Shown piece after piece: positions 1 to 8,844 of a stretch of DNA of 15,000 nt. The notes under the pieces were generated by a model. That model did not search any database. It was not told the origin of the DNA and saw only the letters and a list, made by a program, of their open reading frames with translations. This DNA is from JAAFIP01 sp043766985 (lineage in GTDB: Bacteria > Pseudomonadota > Gammaproteobacteria > Burkholderiales > Burkholderiaceae_C), in contig JAYUHM010000082.1 of the NCBI GenBank assembly GCA_043766985.1, forward strand, positions 1 to 15,000, read 5' to 3'. The position numbers and the translations under genes are program-made. Position 1 is the first letter of the stretch. Each line of letters opens with the position of its first letter.

Positions 1-116
1 GAGCCGCCCACCAGAATCAGCACCTTGGCGGCAGCGGGCACCAGCGTGCCGAGGTCAGCGATGCGGTCTTTGCCGAAAACGATGTGGGTAGGGTTGTGAA
101 AGTCAAAATTATTCAT
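1..116 (-). CDS. Iron-containing alcohol dehydrogenase, YqhD type (5' fragment)
   Basis: Only the first 38 codons are present; the gene continues past the left edge. The translation begins MNNFDFHNPTHIVFGKDRI and continues to a VLILVGGS segment. The opening N-x-T-x-I-x-F-G-K and the later GG-S of the nucleotide-binding region are typical of the N terminus of group III iron-dependent alcohol dehydrogenases such as YqhD/BDH, which reduce aldehydes with NADPH. The ATG at 116 is preceded by a clear Shine-Dalgarno AAGGA about five bases upstream. An operator-like 15-mer at 141-155 and a possible -10 (TTTAAT, 134-139) lie just upstream. The next gene upstream is a NemR-like regulator, so a role in detoxifying reactive aldehydes is a reasonable inference. 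Substrate and metal ligands cannot be seen in the fragment. Confidence 0.8.
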   Translation of the reverse strand, partial: MNNFDFHNPTHIVFGKDRIADLGTLVPAAAKVLILVGG

Positions 117-133
117 GGAAATCCTTATAAGGA

Positions 134-155
134 ATTAAAGTGGACCGGTCGACTA
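134..155 (-). promoter_or_regulatory. Putative NemR-like operator and -10 box upstream of the alcohol dehydrogenase
   Basis: The 15-mer TGGACCGGTCGACTA (141-155) matches 12 of 15 positions of the operator in front of the regulator gene (840-854). It lies directly upstream of TTTAAT (134-139, minus strand), a plausible -10 that would start transcription near 127, just ahead of the Shine-Dalgarno. A regulator bound here should block RNA polymerase. The -35 is weak (GTTTAA at 157-162), so the promoter assignment is tentative; the resemblance between the two 15-mers is seen directly. Confidence 0.5.
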
Positions 156-160
156 GTTAA

Positions 161-183
161 ACTATAAAAATAATAGCTGCTCG
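161..183 (+). repeat. Copy A of a short dispersed AT-rich element
   Basis: This intergenic copy contains TAATAGCTGCTC (171-182), identical over 12 bases to 12717-12728 inside the GntR gene, preceded by an A/T-rich run. It lies between the alcohol dehydrogenase promoter and the end of the TetR gene. It is followed by CTGC-TCGT-GCAG, a small potential hairpin. It is the only copy seen outside a coding region. Confidence 0.4.
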
Positions 184-189
184 TGCAGA

Positions 190-819
190 TCAGGCGTGCA
201 GGGAATCGAGTATTTGCTCAGTAGCCAGCATGGCATGCTCAAACGGCGAGTTGTCGCGCCGCAGCTTGGATAGCAGGCTGGCACCCAGCCACAGTTGGTA
301 CAAGCTTAGCGCGGTGGACTGCGCCGGTAGGTGGGTGGGTACAGAGCCGTCAGCACGTCCATCTTCAATACACTGGGCAATGCGTTGCACGATCTGGTCA
401 GTGCCGTCGCGAAGGGTCAGGCGCATGGCCTCAGAAATGTCAGCCACCTCGGCACTGAGTTTGACTACCAAGCATTTGGTGCTGGTGGTCTGGCCCCCCG
501 TGTCGGCAAGTGTGTCGCAACCGGTGGCGCACTGGGTGTTGTTCCAGTGCTGCCAATAGCGCATCAGTCGTACGCGGCCGGGCGCACCATCAGGATTGAA
601 CATCACATCCAGTCCTTGCACATAGCGTTCCATGTAACGCACCAGCAACGCTTCACCAAATCGTTCTTTGGAGCTGAAGTAATGGTAAAACGAGCCCTTG
701 GGTACACCCGCTACAGCCAGAATCTCGGCTAGGCCTACGCCGACAAAACCCTTGTTGGCGATCAAGCGCTCCCCACAGTTGAGTATGTGGTGTTTGGCGT
801 TGGGTGCTTCTGTAACCAT
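190..819 (-). CDS. TetR/AcrR family regulator, NemR-like
   Basis: This 209-residue protein has an N-terminal TetR helix-turn-helix (about residues 10-57, ending VPKGSFYHYFSSKE). Its ligand-binding domain contains C116-L-V-V-K-L-S-A-E-V-A-D-I-S-E. That stretch closely matches E. coli NemR around Cys106, the cysteine that senses reactive chlorine and electrophiles. The QLWLGASLLSKL segment near the C terminus also matches NemR. NemR represses genes for quinone, aldehyde and methylglyoxal detoxification, which fits the YqhD-type dehydrogenase downstream. The region before C116 holds two more cysteines (97, 101) and about ten residues NemR lacks. The ATG at 819 lies six bases below a TATAAT box, so the mRNA may be leaderless. 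The family is certain; NemR function is inferred from the motif and the neighbour. Confidence 0.88.
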   Translation of the reverse strand: MVTEAPNAKHHILNCGERLIANKGFVGVGLAEILAVAGVPKGSFYHYFSSKERFGEALLVRYMERYVQGLDVMFNPDGAPGRVRLMRYWQHWNNTQCATGCDTLADTGGQTTSTKCLVVKLSAEVADISEAMRLTLRDGTDQIVQRIAQCIEDGRADGSVPTHLPAQSTALSLYQLWLGASLLSKLRRDNSPFEHAMLATEQILDSLHA

Positions 820-825
820 GGTTGC

Positions 826-854
826 ATTATAACAAGTAGTAGACCAGTCGTCTA
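826..854 (-). promoter_or_regulatory. Promoter and operator of the NemR-like regulator
   Basis: On the minus strand a perfect TATAAT lies at 826-831, 17 bases from TAGACG (849-854), a fair -35. The near-perfect palindrome TAGACCAGTCGTCTA (840-854) covers the -35 and half of the spacer. Its arms TAGAC/GTCTA resemble what I recall of NemR-type operators. This suggests autorepression. The -10 lies so close to the ATG at 819 that transcription would begin at or next to the start codon. Confidence 0.65.
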
Positions 855-896
855 GAGAAGTAAGGCCGAGCCCTTAGGAGGCTATAGGTTTTTGTT

Positions 897-1112
897 TCAG
901 TAGTGCGGCGGCAAGTCGTCGGTGGGGCTGCGCGGACTATCCAGGCCGTCGGTGTGGCGCTGCTGAAGTCGGGAGACCTCGCGCACAAGTAGGTCGATTT
1001 GCTGTTGCTGGCGAATGATCACCTGGTCGAGTTGTTCCAGCAGGTCTTCGGTAAAGCTGGCTTTGATTTCCAGGTCGGTCAGTCGTTGGTCAGTAGTATC
1101 AATAGGTTGCAT
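897..1112 (-). CDS. slyX: SlyX family protein
   Basis: This 71-residue acidic protein is almost entirely a predicted coiled coil. The segment RLTDLEIKASFTEDLLEQL is followed by a glutamine run (RQQQQ), LVREVSRL and the C-terminal PPHY, the hallmark of SlyX. Length matches the family (about 70-75 residues). SlyX is a small cytoplasmic protein of unknown biochemical role. The gene starts 15 bases after the YitT-like gene stops, on the same strand, so the two are probably co-transcribed. No strong Shine-Dalgarno is seen before the ATG at 1112. Confidence 0.9.
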   Translation of the reverse strand: MQPIDTTDQRLTDLEIKASFTEDLLEQLDQVIIRQQQQIDLLVREVSRLQQRHTDGLDSPRSPTDDLPPHY

Positions 1113-1127
1113 AGCGCATATTGGACA

Positions 1128-1742
1128 CTACAGAACCGCATACCGGCCCGGCTTGTGGTTGATCCAGATAAACAGGTTCATCACCACTGCCCCCAACACC
1201 GAATAGCCTACGCGGGCAGGCTCGACTACCGTCAGTGCCAACAGCACGATGGTGCAGTCAATGGCCATCTGCACCTTGCCTGCGCGCCAGCCGTAGGTTT
1301 TTTGCAGGTACAGCGTGACGATGGTGGCCCCGCCCAAACTCGCGCGGTGCCGGGCCAGAAACAGGCAGCCCGAACCCAGCAGCAGCCCGCCTAGCACGGC
1401 CGCGTAGGCCGGGTGCAGGCGTTCGATGGCAAACAGCTTGGGCGACCACTCCATCATGGCCGACAGCATGCTGATGGCGATGAAGGTCTTGAAGGTGAAC
1501 TCGCGCCCCATACGGGTCCACGCAAACCAGTAGAACGGCAGGTTGATCAGAAAGAACAGCTTGCCCAGCGTGATGCCGGTGGCGTAGTGCAGCAAAAAAG
1601 CCACACCCGCCGTCCCGCCGGTCATCAAACCGGCCTGGGCAAACAAGATCAGCGCCAGGGATACAAACAGCGTGCCGGTGAAGATAGCCTGCGCGTCTTC
1701 AAACAGCGTGTGTACATGGACGGGCGTGGCAGAAGTGGACAT
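1128..1742 (-). CDS. YitT family inner-membrane protein
   Basis: This 204-residue hydrophobic protein should cross the membrane five or six times. The segment with LMTGGTAGVAFLL near residues 38-50 and a later RHRASLGGATIVTLYLQ are typical of the YitT/DUF161 family, whose members are integral membrane proteins of uncertain, possibly transport, function. The protein lacks the C-terminal soluble DUF2179 domain found in many Firmicute members, and the short form is common in Proteobacteria. It sits between a GNAT gene (47-base gap) and slyX (15-base gap) on the same strand. The family is confident; no substrate can be proposed. Confidence 0.85.
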   Translation of the reverse strand: MSTSATPVHVHTLFEDAQAIFTGTLFVSLALILFAQAGLMTGGTAGVAFLLHYATGITLGKLFFLINLPFYWFAWTRMGREFTFKTFIAISMLSAMMEWSPKLFAIERLHPAYAAVLGGLLLGSGCLFLARHRASLGGATIVTLYLQKTYGWRAGKVQMAIDCTIVLLALTVVEPARVGYSVLGAVVMNLFIWINHKPGRYAVL

Positions 1743-1789
1743 GGCGTAAACCGTTGCAGGAACTGTGCCGCGTCAGCAGCCAGGCCGCA

Positions 1790-2271
1790 TTACAACCACT
1801 TTTGCAGCAGCACTGCGTGCCCCGCCGCCGGGTCCAGCTGGTAGCCCGCGAAGCCAAAGCGTGTGTAGCTGGCCATGGCCGCAGCGTTGCCGGTCAGCAC
1901 CTCCAGCGTCAATTTGCAGCAGCCTTGTGCCTGGGCATGCTGCGCCACCGCTGCCAGCAGCGCCTGTCCCACGCCGCGGCCCCGGTGTGCGGGGTGCACC
2001 GCCAGGTCGTGGATGTTCAGTAGCGGCTGTGCCTTGAACGTGGAATAGGCTTCGAAGCAGTTGGCCAGGCCGATGGGTTCGCCACCCAGCCAGGCAATGT
2101 AGCTGGAAGCGTGCGGGCGCTGGGCCAGGTCAGCGCACAGGCGGACCTTCACCTCTTCGGCTAACGGTACGCCACCGCCCATCGGGTCTTGGGCGTACCA
2201 GTCCAACAGTTGGAGCAGGGCTGCTGCCTCCAAGGGGTCGCGGTAGTCAACACGGCGGACTTGCAACGCCA

Positions 2272-2275
<4 letters not shown>
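1790..2275 (-). CDS. GNAT family N-acetyltransferase, coupled to gcvP
   Basis: The protein is a single GNAT domain of 161 residues from the chosen start. The acetyl-CoA loop reads VHPAHRGRGVGQALL (R98-G-R-G-V-G103), preceded by the usual beta-strand LNIHDLAV. A later segment, LTLEVLTGNAAAMASYTRFGF, is the typical C-terminal GNAT signature ending in Y-x-x-x-G-F. An upstream ATG (2305) would extend it into gcvP. I prefer ATG 2275, because ATGA at 2275-2272 joins this start to the gcvP stop, a standard translational-coupling arrangement; ATG 2272 is also possible. Coupling places it under glycine riboswitch control with gcvTHP. The substrate is unknown. Confidence 0.85.
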
Positions 2276-5163
<2,888 letters not shown>

Positions 5164-5223
5164 GGTGCGCGTCTTTCAGGGAATTTAAGCGGGGAAATTT
5201 GACGGAATACGTGTGCAGATCAG

Positions 5224-5595
5224 TTAAGCGTTTTTCTCAAACGCGGAATAACTGGTTTCGTCCATAAGCGCAGCGGTTTGCGACGCGTCAGACAGCTTGA
5301 CTTTGAAGAACCAGCCAGTGCCCAGCGGGTCGCTGTTGGCCAGCGACGGGTCGGCGCGCAAGGCCTCGTTGACCTCGGTCACGGTGCCGCTGAGGGGCAT
5401 GTACACGTCAGCCGCGGCCTTCACGCTCTCCACCACGCCGGCGGTATCTTTTTGCGCATAGGTCTTGCCTACTTCCGGCAAATCTACAAACACCACATCG
5501 CCCAGCGCGTCCTGCGCATGCTCAGTGATGCCAACCGTGGCGATGTCGCCAGCGATGTCCAGCCATTCGTGGTCTTCGGTGTATTTTTTTGTCAT
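5224..5595 (-). CDS. gcvH: Glycine cleavage system H protein
   Basis: GcvH is the small lipoyl carrier that shuttles the aminomethyl group from P to T protein and is reoxidised by the L protein. It has 123 residues, the normal size. The lipoylated lysine is K59 in GVVESVKAAADVYMPLSG, and the N-terminal YTEDHEWL and C-terminal GTGWFFKVKL match the family. A strong Shine-Dalgarno (AAGGA) lies upstream of the ATG at 5595. It sits between gcvT (66-base gap with a repeat remnant) and gcvP, and should be co-transcribed with both. Confidence 0.98.
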   Translation of the reverse strand: MTKKYTEDHEWLDIAGDIATVGITEHAQDALGDVVFVDLPEVGKTYAQKDTAGVVESVKAAADVYMPLSGTVTEVNEALRADPSLANSDPLGTGWFFKVKLSDASQTAALMDETSYSAFEKNA

Positions 5596-5624
5596 GGTGA
5601 GGTTCCTTTTCTAATTGAGTTTTT

Positions 5625-5654
5625 AAATGGGGTCAGATGAAGTTTATTTTTGAG
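5625..5654. repeat. GGGGTCAGA-type repeat remnant between gcvT and gcvH
   Basis: The + strand carries AAATGGGGTCAGATGAAGTT followed by a T-rich run. The phrase AAATGGGGTCAGA with A/T-rich flanks resembles, from memory, end sequences found near small Y1/REP-associated transposases in many proteobacteria. Only one end is visible and no transposase is nearby, so this would be a solo remnant. It fills about half of the 66-base gcvT-gcvH gap. Confidence 0.35.
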
Positions 5655-5661
5655 AAATTGG

Positions 5662-6816
5662 TTAAGCCGCCGGGCCTCGGTAGTAGCGGTTAGGCACAAA
5701 AGGCATGCTGCTGACGACCATAGGTATTGGCTTGCCACGCACCATTGCATGTAGCAGCGTGCCGATGCTGGACAGCTCGGTGGGCACATAGCCCATAGCA
5801 ATCGGTACGTTGATGCTAGGCCCCAGCAGGCCGCTGGTGACTTTGCCAACCACCTTGCCGTCTGGCGTGCAAAGTTCAACACCCTCGCGTACAGGCACGC
5901 GCTCCTGTGCAATCAGGCCCACGCGTTTTCTTGAAGGTTTCTGGGCCACAGCCCCAGTAGAGTCAGCACAAGCTGCTAGTATTTTTGTAGTGCCAGGGAA
6001 TCCGCCAGCGCGCGCACCACCAGTGCGCCGCACTTTTTGGATAGCCCAAGCCAGCGATGCCTCCAGTGGATCAGTCGTAATGTCAATGTCTTGTCCGTAC
6101 AGGCAAAGCCCAGCCTCAAGGCGCAGCGAATTGCGTGCACCCAAGCCAGCAGGTTTGACCTCGGGTTGGGCTAGCAGAGCGCGGGCCAAAGCCTCGGTGC
6201 TTTCAGCTGGTACGGAGATTTCAAATCCGTCTTCGCCGGTGTAGCCGCTGCGGGTAATAAACAAGGCGGCGCCCTTCCAGGTGAACGGTGCACCCGTCAT
6301 AAACACCAGTTGGTCTACACCTGGCACAACGCGCTGCAGCGCGTTGACTGCCAGCGGCCCTTGTAGCGCCAGCAAACCTTGGGTGGGCATGGTGATGATC
6401 TGGCAGCGTTTACCAATTGTGGCCTGCATGTGCGCAATGTCGCCCGCTTTGCAAGCGCCATTGACGATGACAAAAATCTCGTTGCCACCTTTGTTAACAA
6501 ACATCAAATCGTCAATGAGGGTGCCCTCATCCGTCGTTAACAGGCCATAGCGCTGCTTACCCACCGGCAGATCGATCACGTCCACAGGCATCAGGCTTTC
6601 AAACGCCACTGCAGCATCAGCGCCGCGCAGCAGCAGTTGGCCCATGTGGGATACGTCAAACAGCCCCGCAGCAGTGCGCGTGTGTGCATGCTCAGCCATA
6701 AGGCCAGCGGGGTATTGCACGGGCATGCTATAGCCTGCAAAGGGCACCATCTTGGCACCCAGCGCGGTGTGCAGGGCGTTAAGCGGCGTGGTAAGTAAAG
6801 ATGGGTCAGCAGACAT
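5662..6816 (-). CDS. gcvT: Glycine cleavage system T protein (aminomethyltransferase)
   Basis: GcvT transfers the methylene group from the aminomethyl-lipoyl H protein to tetrahydrofolate and releases ammonia. The N terminus carries GAKMVPFAGYSMPVQYPAG and AGLFDVSHMGQ, and the middle has RSGYTGEDGFEI, all family hallmarks. From ATG 6816 the protein is 384 residues, typical of the family. Other in-frame starts are ATG 6834 and GTG 6858. I choose 6816 because homologues begin about there, but GTG 6858 has a GGGG ten bases upstream and cannot be excluded. It is the first gene of gcvTHP, directly below the tandem glycine riboswitch. Near the C-terminal KRVGL motif about five to seven extra residues (within ACADSTGAVAQ) coincide with a dispersed repeat copy. 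Confidence 0.97.
   Translation of the reverse strand: MSADPSLLTTPLNALHTALGAKMVPFAGYSMPVQYPAGLMAEHAHTRTAAGLFDVSHMGQLLLRGADAAVAFESLMPVDVIDLPVGKQRYGLLTTDEGTLIDDLMFVNKGGNEIFVIVNGACKAGDIAHMQATIGKRCQIITMPTQGLLALQGPLAVNALQRVVPGVDQLVFMTGAPFTWKGAALFITRSGYTGEDGFEISVPAESTEALARALLAQPEVKPAGLGARNSLRLEAGLCLYGQDIDITTDPLEASLAWAIQKVRRTGGARAGGFPGTTKILAACADSTGAVAQKPSRKRVGLIAQERVPVREGVELCTPDGKVVGKVTSGLLGPSINVPIAMGYVPTELSSIGTLLHAMVRGKPIPMVVSSMPFVPNRYYRGPAA
5966..5990. repeat. Copy F of the dispersed AT-rich element, inside gcvT
   Basis: This 25-base segment begins GCACAAGCTGCTAGTA and matches copy D in otnI (12160-12184) at 20 of 25 positions. It encodes the T-K-I-L-A-A-C-A part of GcvT using ACA, AAA, ATA and CTA codons, rare elsewhere in the gene. 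It is read in the opposite sense to copy D. It lies at the start of a stretch that looks longer than in typical GcvT proteins. Confidence 0.45.
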
Positions 6817-6868
6817 GTGTGGCGAGGTTTCCATGGTATCGCAGGCCACTATTGGCACTGTAAAGGAA

Positions 6869-6960
6869 CCCCGTTGTCCGCTTTACCTGAGAGATTCACG
6901 CTGGCGATGCAGCGCTTGCCCCTTCGGTGGGCTTCACAAATAGGAAGCCTCTCTCCAACA
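6869..6960 (-). promoter_or_regulatory. Glycine riboswitch, second (3') aptamer
   Basis: On the minus strand this segment opens TTGGAGAGAGG (about 6960-6950). It continues with CCACCGAAGGGGCAAG and the conserved AATCTCTCAGGTAAAGCGGA, and ends GGACAACGGGG. These are the conserved glycine aptamer blocks in the right order. The closing helix P1 can pair CTGTTG with the terminal CAACGG. No U-tract terminator follows before gcvT, so translational control is more likely than attenuation. The GGGG at 6869-6872 could serve as a Shine-Dalgarno for the GTG at 6858 while also being part of P1. Confidence 0.92.
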
Positions 6961-6967
6961 GAATTAT

Positions 6968-7062
6968 GTCTTGCCTGTCCTTTTGCCTGAGCGTTTGCAA
7001 AGGCCGCATAAACGGTCTCCACTGCGCCTTCGGCGGCCTCTGTGCAGAGGCTCTCTCCAAGC
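6968..7062 (-). promoter_or_regulatory. Glycine riboswitch, first (5') aptamer
   Basis: Read on the minus strand, this aptamer opens GCTTGGAGAGAGCC (about 7062-7049). It continues with GCCGCCGAAGGCGCAG and closes with CGCTCAGGCAAAAGGACAGG (about 6993-6974). The order GGAGAG, CCGAAGG-GCA, CTCAGGC-AAAGGACAG is diagnostic of glycine riboswitches. A linker of under ten bases joins it to the second aptamer, the classic tandem arrangement. Its position upstream of gcvT fits the known role of letting glycine control its own breakdown pathway. Confidence 0.92.
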
Positions 7063-7070
7063 ATAGGTTG

Positions 7071-7076
7071 ATTCTA
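7071..7076 (-). promoter_or_regulatory. Possible -10 box of the gcv operon
   Basis: TAGAAT on the minus strand (7071-7076) would start transcription near 7064, exactly at the start of the first glycine aptamer. No convincing -35 is seen 16-18 bases upstream. The position next to the riboswitch is the main support. It would overlap the leader of the divergent SulP gene. Confidence 0.3.
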
Positions 7077-7102
7077 CCAACTAGATGGGGTAGAGGGCTG
7101 AA

Positions 7103-8782
7103 ATGCTGCGGCATACTCTGCTTATGGTGGATTTAAAACGTTACTTTCCCTTTCTGAATTGGCCCCGCCCAGACGCGGCGCTGCTACGCGGCGAGATGGG
7201 GGCTGGCCTGACGGTGGCCCTGGTGATGGTGCCGCAGTCGGTAGCCTATGCTGGCTTGGCCGGTATGCCTTTGGTGACGGGGCTGTATGCGGCGTTGTTG
7301 CCTGCCCTGGCGGCGGTGATGTTTGGCAGCTCCACCCGGCTGTCGGTGGGGCCCGCGGCGCTCACCTGTGTGCTGGTGGCAGCCTCACTTAATGGGCTAG
7401 CGGCGCCCGCAAGCGCGCAGTGGGTAAACCTGGCGGTTTGGCTGGCGATTCTGTCGGGGCTGATGCAGCTGGCCTTGGGTGCTGGCGGCCTGGGTTGGGT
7501 GCTGAATCTGGTGAGTTCACCGGTGCTTACGGGCTTTACCCAGGCTGCTGCGCTTTTGATCATGGCGTCCCAGTTGCCTGTATTTTTGGGTATGCAGGGG
7601 CCTTTGGGTAGCCTGCTGGAGACCCCCCACTTTGATGGGGCGGCTTTAGGCTTTGGCACCGTGTCTTTAGCGGCGCTGATGGTGGGTAAACGTTATTTGC
7701 CGCGTTTACCTATGGTGCTGCTGGCAGTGGGGTTGGCGGGTTTGGTAAGTTGGTGGAGCGGCTACTCTGCCGGCGGCGGTGCCATCATCGGTGCGCTGCC
7801 TGCGGGTATGCCCAGCCTATACTGGCCAGCGCCTCCGGGCTGGGACACGCTGGGGGTGTTGCTGGTGCCAGCGGCGGTTATTGCCCTGGTGAGTTTTCTG
7901 GAAACCGCGTCAAGCGCCAAAATAGAAGCGCAACATGACGGCAAACTCTGGAACAACAACCAGGACTTGATTGGCCAAGGCGTGGCCAAACTGGCCAGCG
8001 CGTTGAGCGGCAGCTTTCCTACCAGCACCTCGTTTTCGCGCTCTGCCATTGCTTTGCATGCGGGTGCCAAAACCGGTTGGTCGGCCGTGGCCACGGTAGT
8101 TTGTGTGCTGCTGGCCTTGGTGCTGCTGATGCCGCTGCTGCAGCATGTGCCGCGGGCCGTACTGGCTGCGGTGGTGATTGCGGCGGTGATGGGCTTGCTT
8201 AAGCCGCAGCGGCTGCTAGCCTTATGGCGAATTGACCGGGTAGAGGCCATGACGGCGGTGGTGACATTTGCGGTGACGTTGCTGACAGCGCCGCGCATTT
8301 ATTGGGGTGTGCTGGCGGGGGTGCTGATGGGACTGGTGCATTTTTTGTACCTGCGCTTGCACCCCCGCATCATCGAAGTGGGCTTGCACCCCGATGGCAG
8401 CCTGCGCGATCGCCACCTGTGGCAGCTACCGCCGCTGGCACCGCAGTTGTACGCACTGCGCATGGACGCCGAGCTTGATTTTGCATCGGCCAGCGCTTGG
8501 GAGCGCGCTATTACCGAGCACTTGGCTATGCACCCGCAGGTACGCCACGTGTGCCTGTTTGCCCAGCCGATTAACCGCATTGACGCTACCGGCGTGGAGG
8601 TGTTTGGTCAGTTGCGCGCCGCCTTGCTGGTACGCGGTGTGGCGCTGCACATCAGCGGCATCAAGCTGCCGGTAGAGAGAGTGTTGCGCAAAGCCGAGGT
8701 GTTGGTAGAGGGGCCGATGCTGCGCCTGTACCGCACCGACGCCGAAGCGGTGGCGGCGCTGCAAGGCTTGGCACCGGCCTAA
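7103..8782 (+). CDS. SulP family inorganic anion transporter with STAS domain
   Basis: The protein has 559 residues. A hydrophobic SulP core (about residues 35-420, some ten or more membrane spans) opens with VMVPQSVAYAGLAGMP (41-56), the SulP signature. A cytoplasmic STAS domain follows (about 445-555). In the STAS loop the usual D-x-S-G reads D494-A-T-G. SulP proteins carry sulfate, bicarbonate, C4-dicarboxylates or other anions across the inner membrane, and the substrate cannot be told from the sequence. The ATG at 7103 follows GAGGG at good spacing; ATG 7124 is an alternative. It diverges from the gcv riboswitch with only about 40 bases between. The following L-threonate cluster starts 62 bases later on the same strand, so a role in importing an organic anion is conceivable but unproven. 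Confidence 0.92.
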   Translation: MLRHTLLMVDLKRYFPFLNWPRPDAALLRGEMGAGLTVALVMVPQSVAYAGLAGMPLVTGLYAALLPALAAVMFGSSTRLSVGPAALTCVLVAASLNGLAAPASAQWVNLAVWLAILSGLMQLALGAGGLGWVLNLVSSPVLTGFTQAAALLIMASQLPVFLGMQGPLGSLLETPHFDGAALGFGTVSLAALMVGKRYLPRLPMVLLAVGLAGLVSWWSGYSAGGGAIIGALPAGMPSLYWPAPPGWDTLGVLLVPAAVIALVSFLETASSAKIEAQHDGKLWNNNQDLIGQGVAKLASALSGSFPTSTSFSRSAIALHAGAKTGWSAVATVVCVLLALVLLMPLLQHVPRAVLAAVVIAAVMGLLKPQRLLALWRIDRVEAMTAVVTFAVTLLTAPRIYWGVLAGVLMGLVHFLYLRLHPRIIEVGLHPDGSLRDRHLWQLPPLAPQLYALRMDAELDFASASAWERAITEHLAMHPQVRHVCLFAQPINRIDATGVEVFGQLRAALLVRGVALHISGIKLPVERVLRKAEVLVEGPMLRLYRTDAEAVAALQGLAPA

Positions 8783-8844
8783 GCGCAGCCACAACGCTAT
8801 GATTAGCATGCACCCAAGGAGCTGGGACTGAACGGAGCAAAGCG

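Noticed and set aside
122..133. Perfect palindrome TCCTTATAAGGA before the alcohol dehydrogenase as an operator
   Set aside because: It contains the Shine-Dalgarno AAGGA with A/T-rich surroundings and has no second copy, so it may arise by chance.
1090..1117. Possible further repeat copy at the slyX start (AGTAGTATCAATAGG)
   Set aside because: The match to the element is short and lacks the TAGCTGCT core.
8768..8803. Promoter before ltnD (TTGGCA, TATGAT)
   Set aside because: The spacing between the boxes is 24 bases, too long for a sigma-70 promoter; the TATGAT alone is not sufficient.
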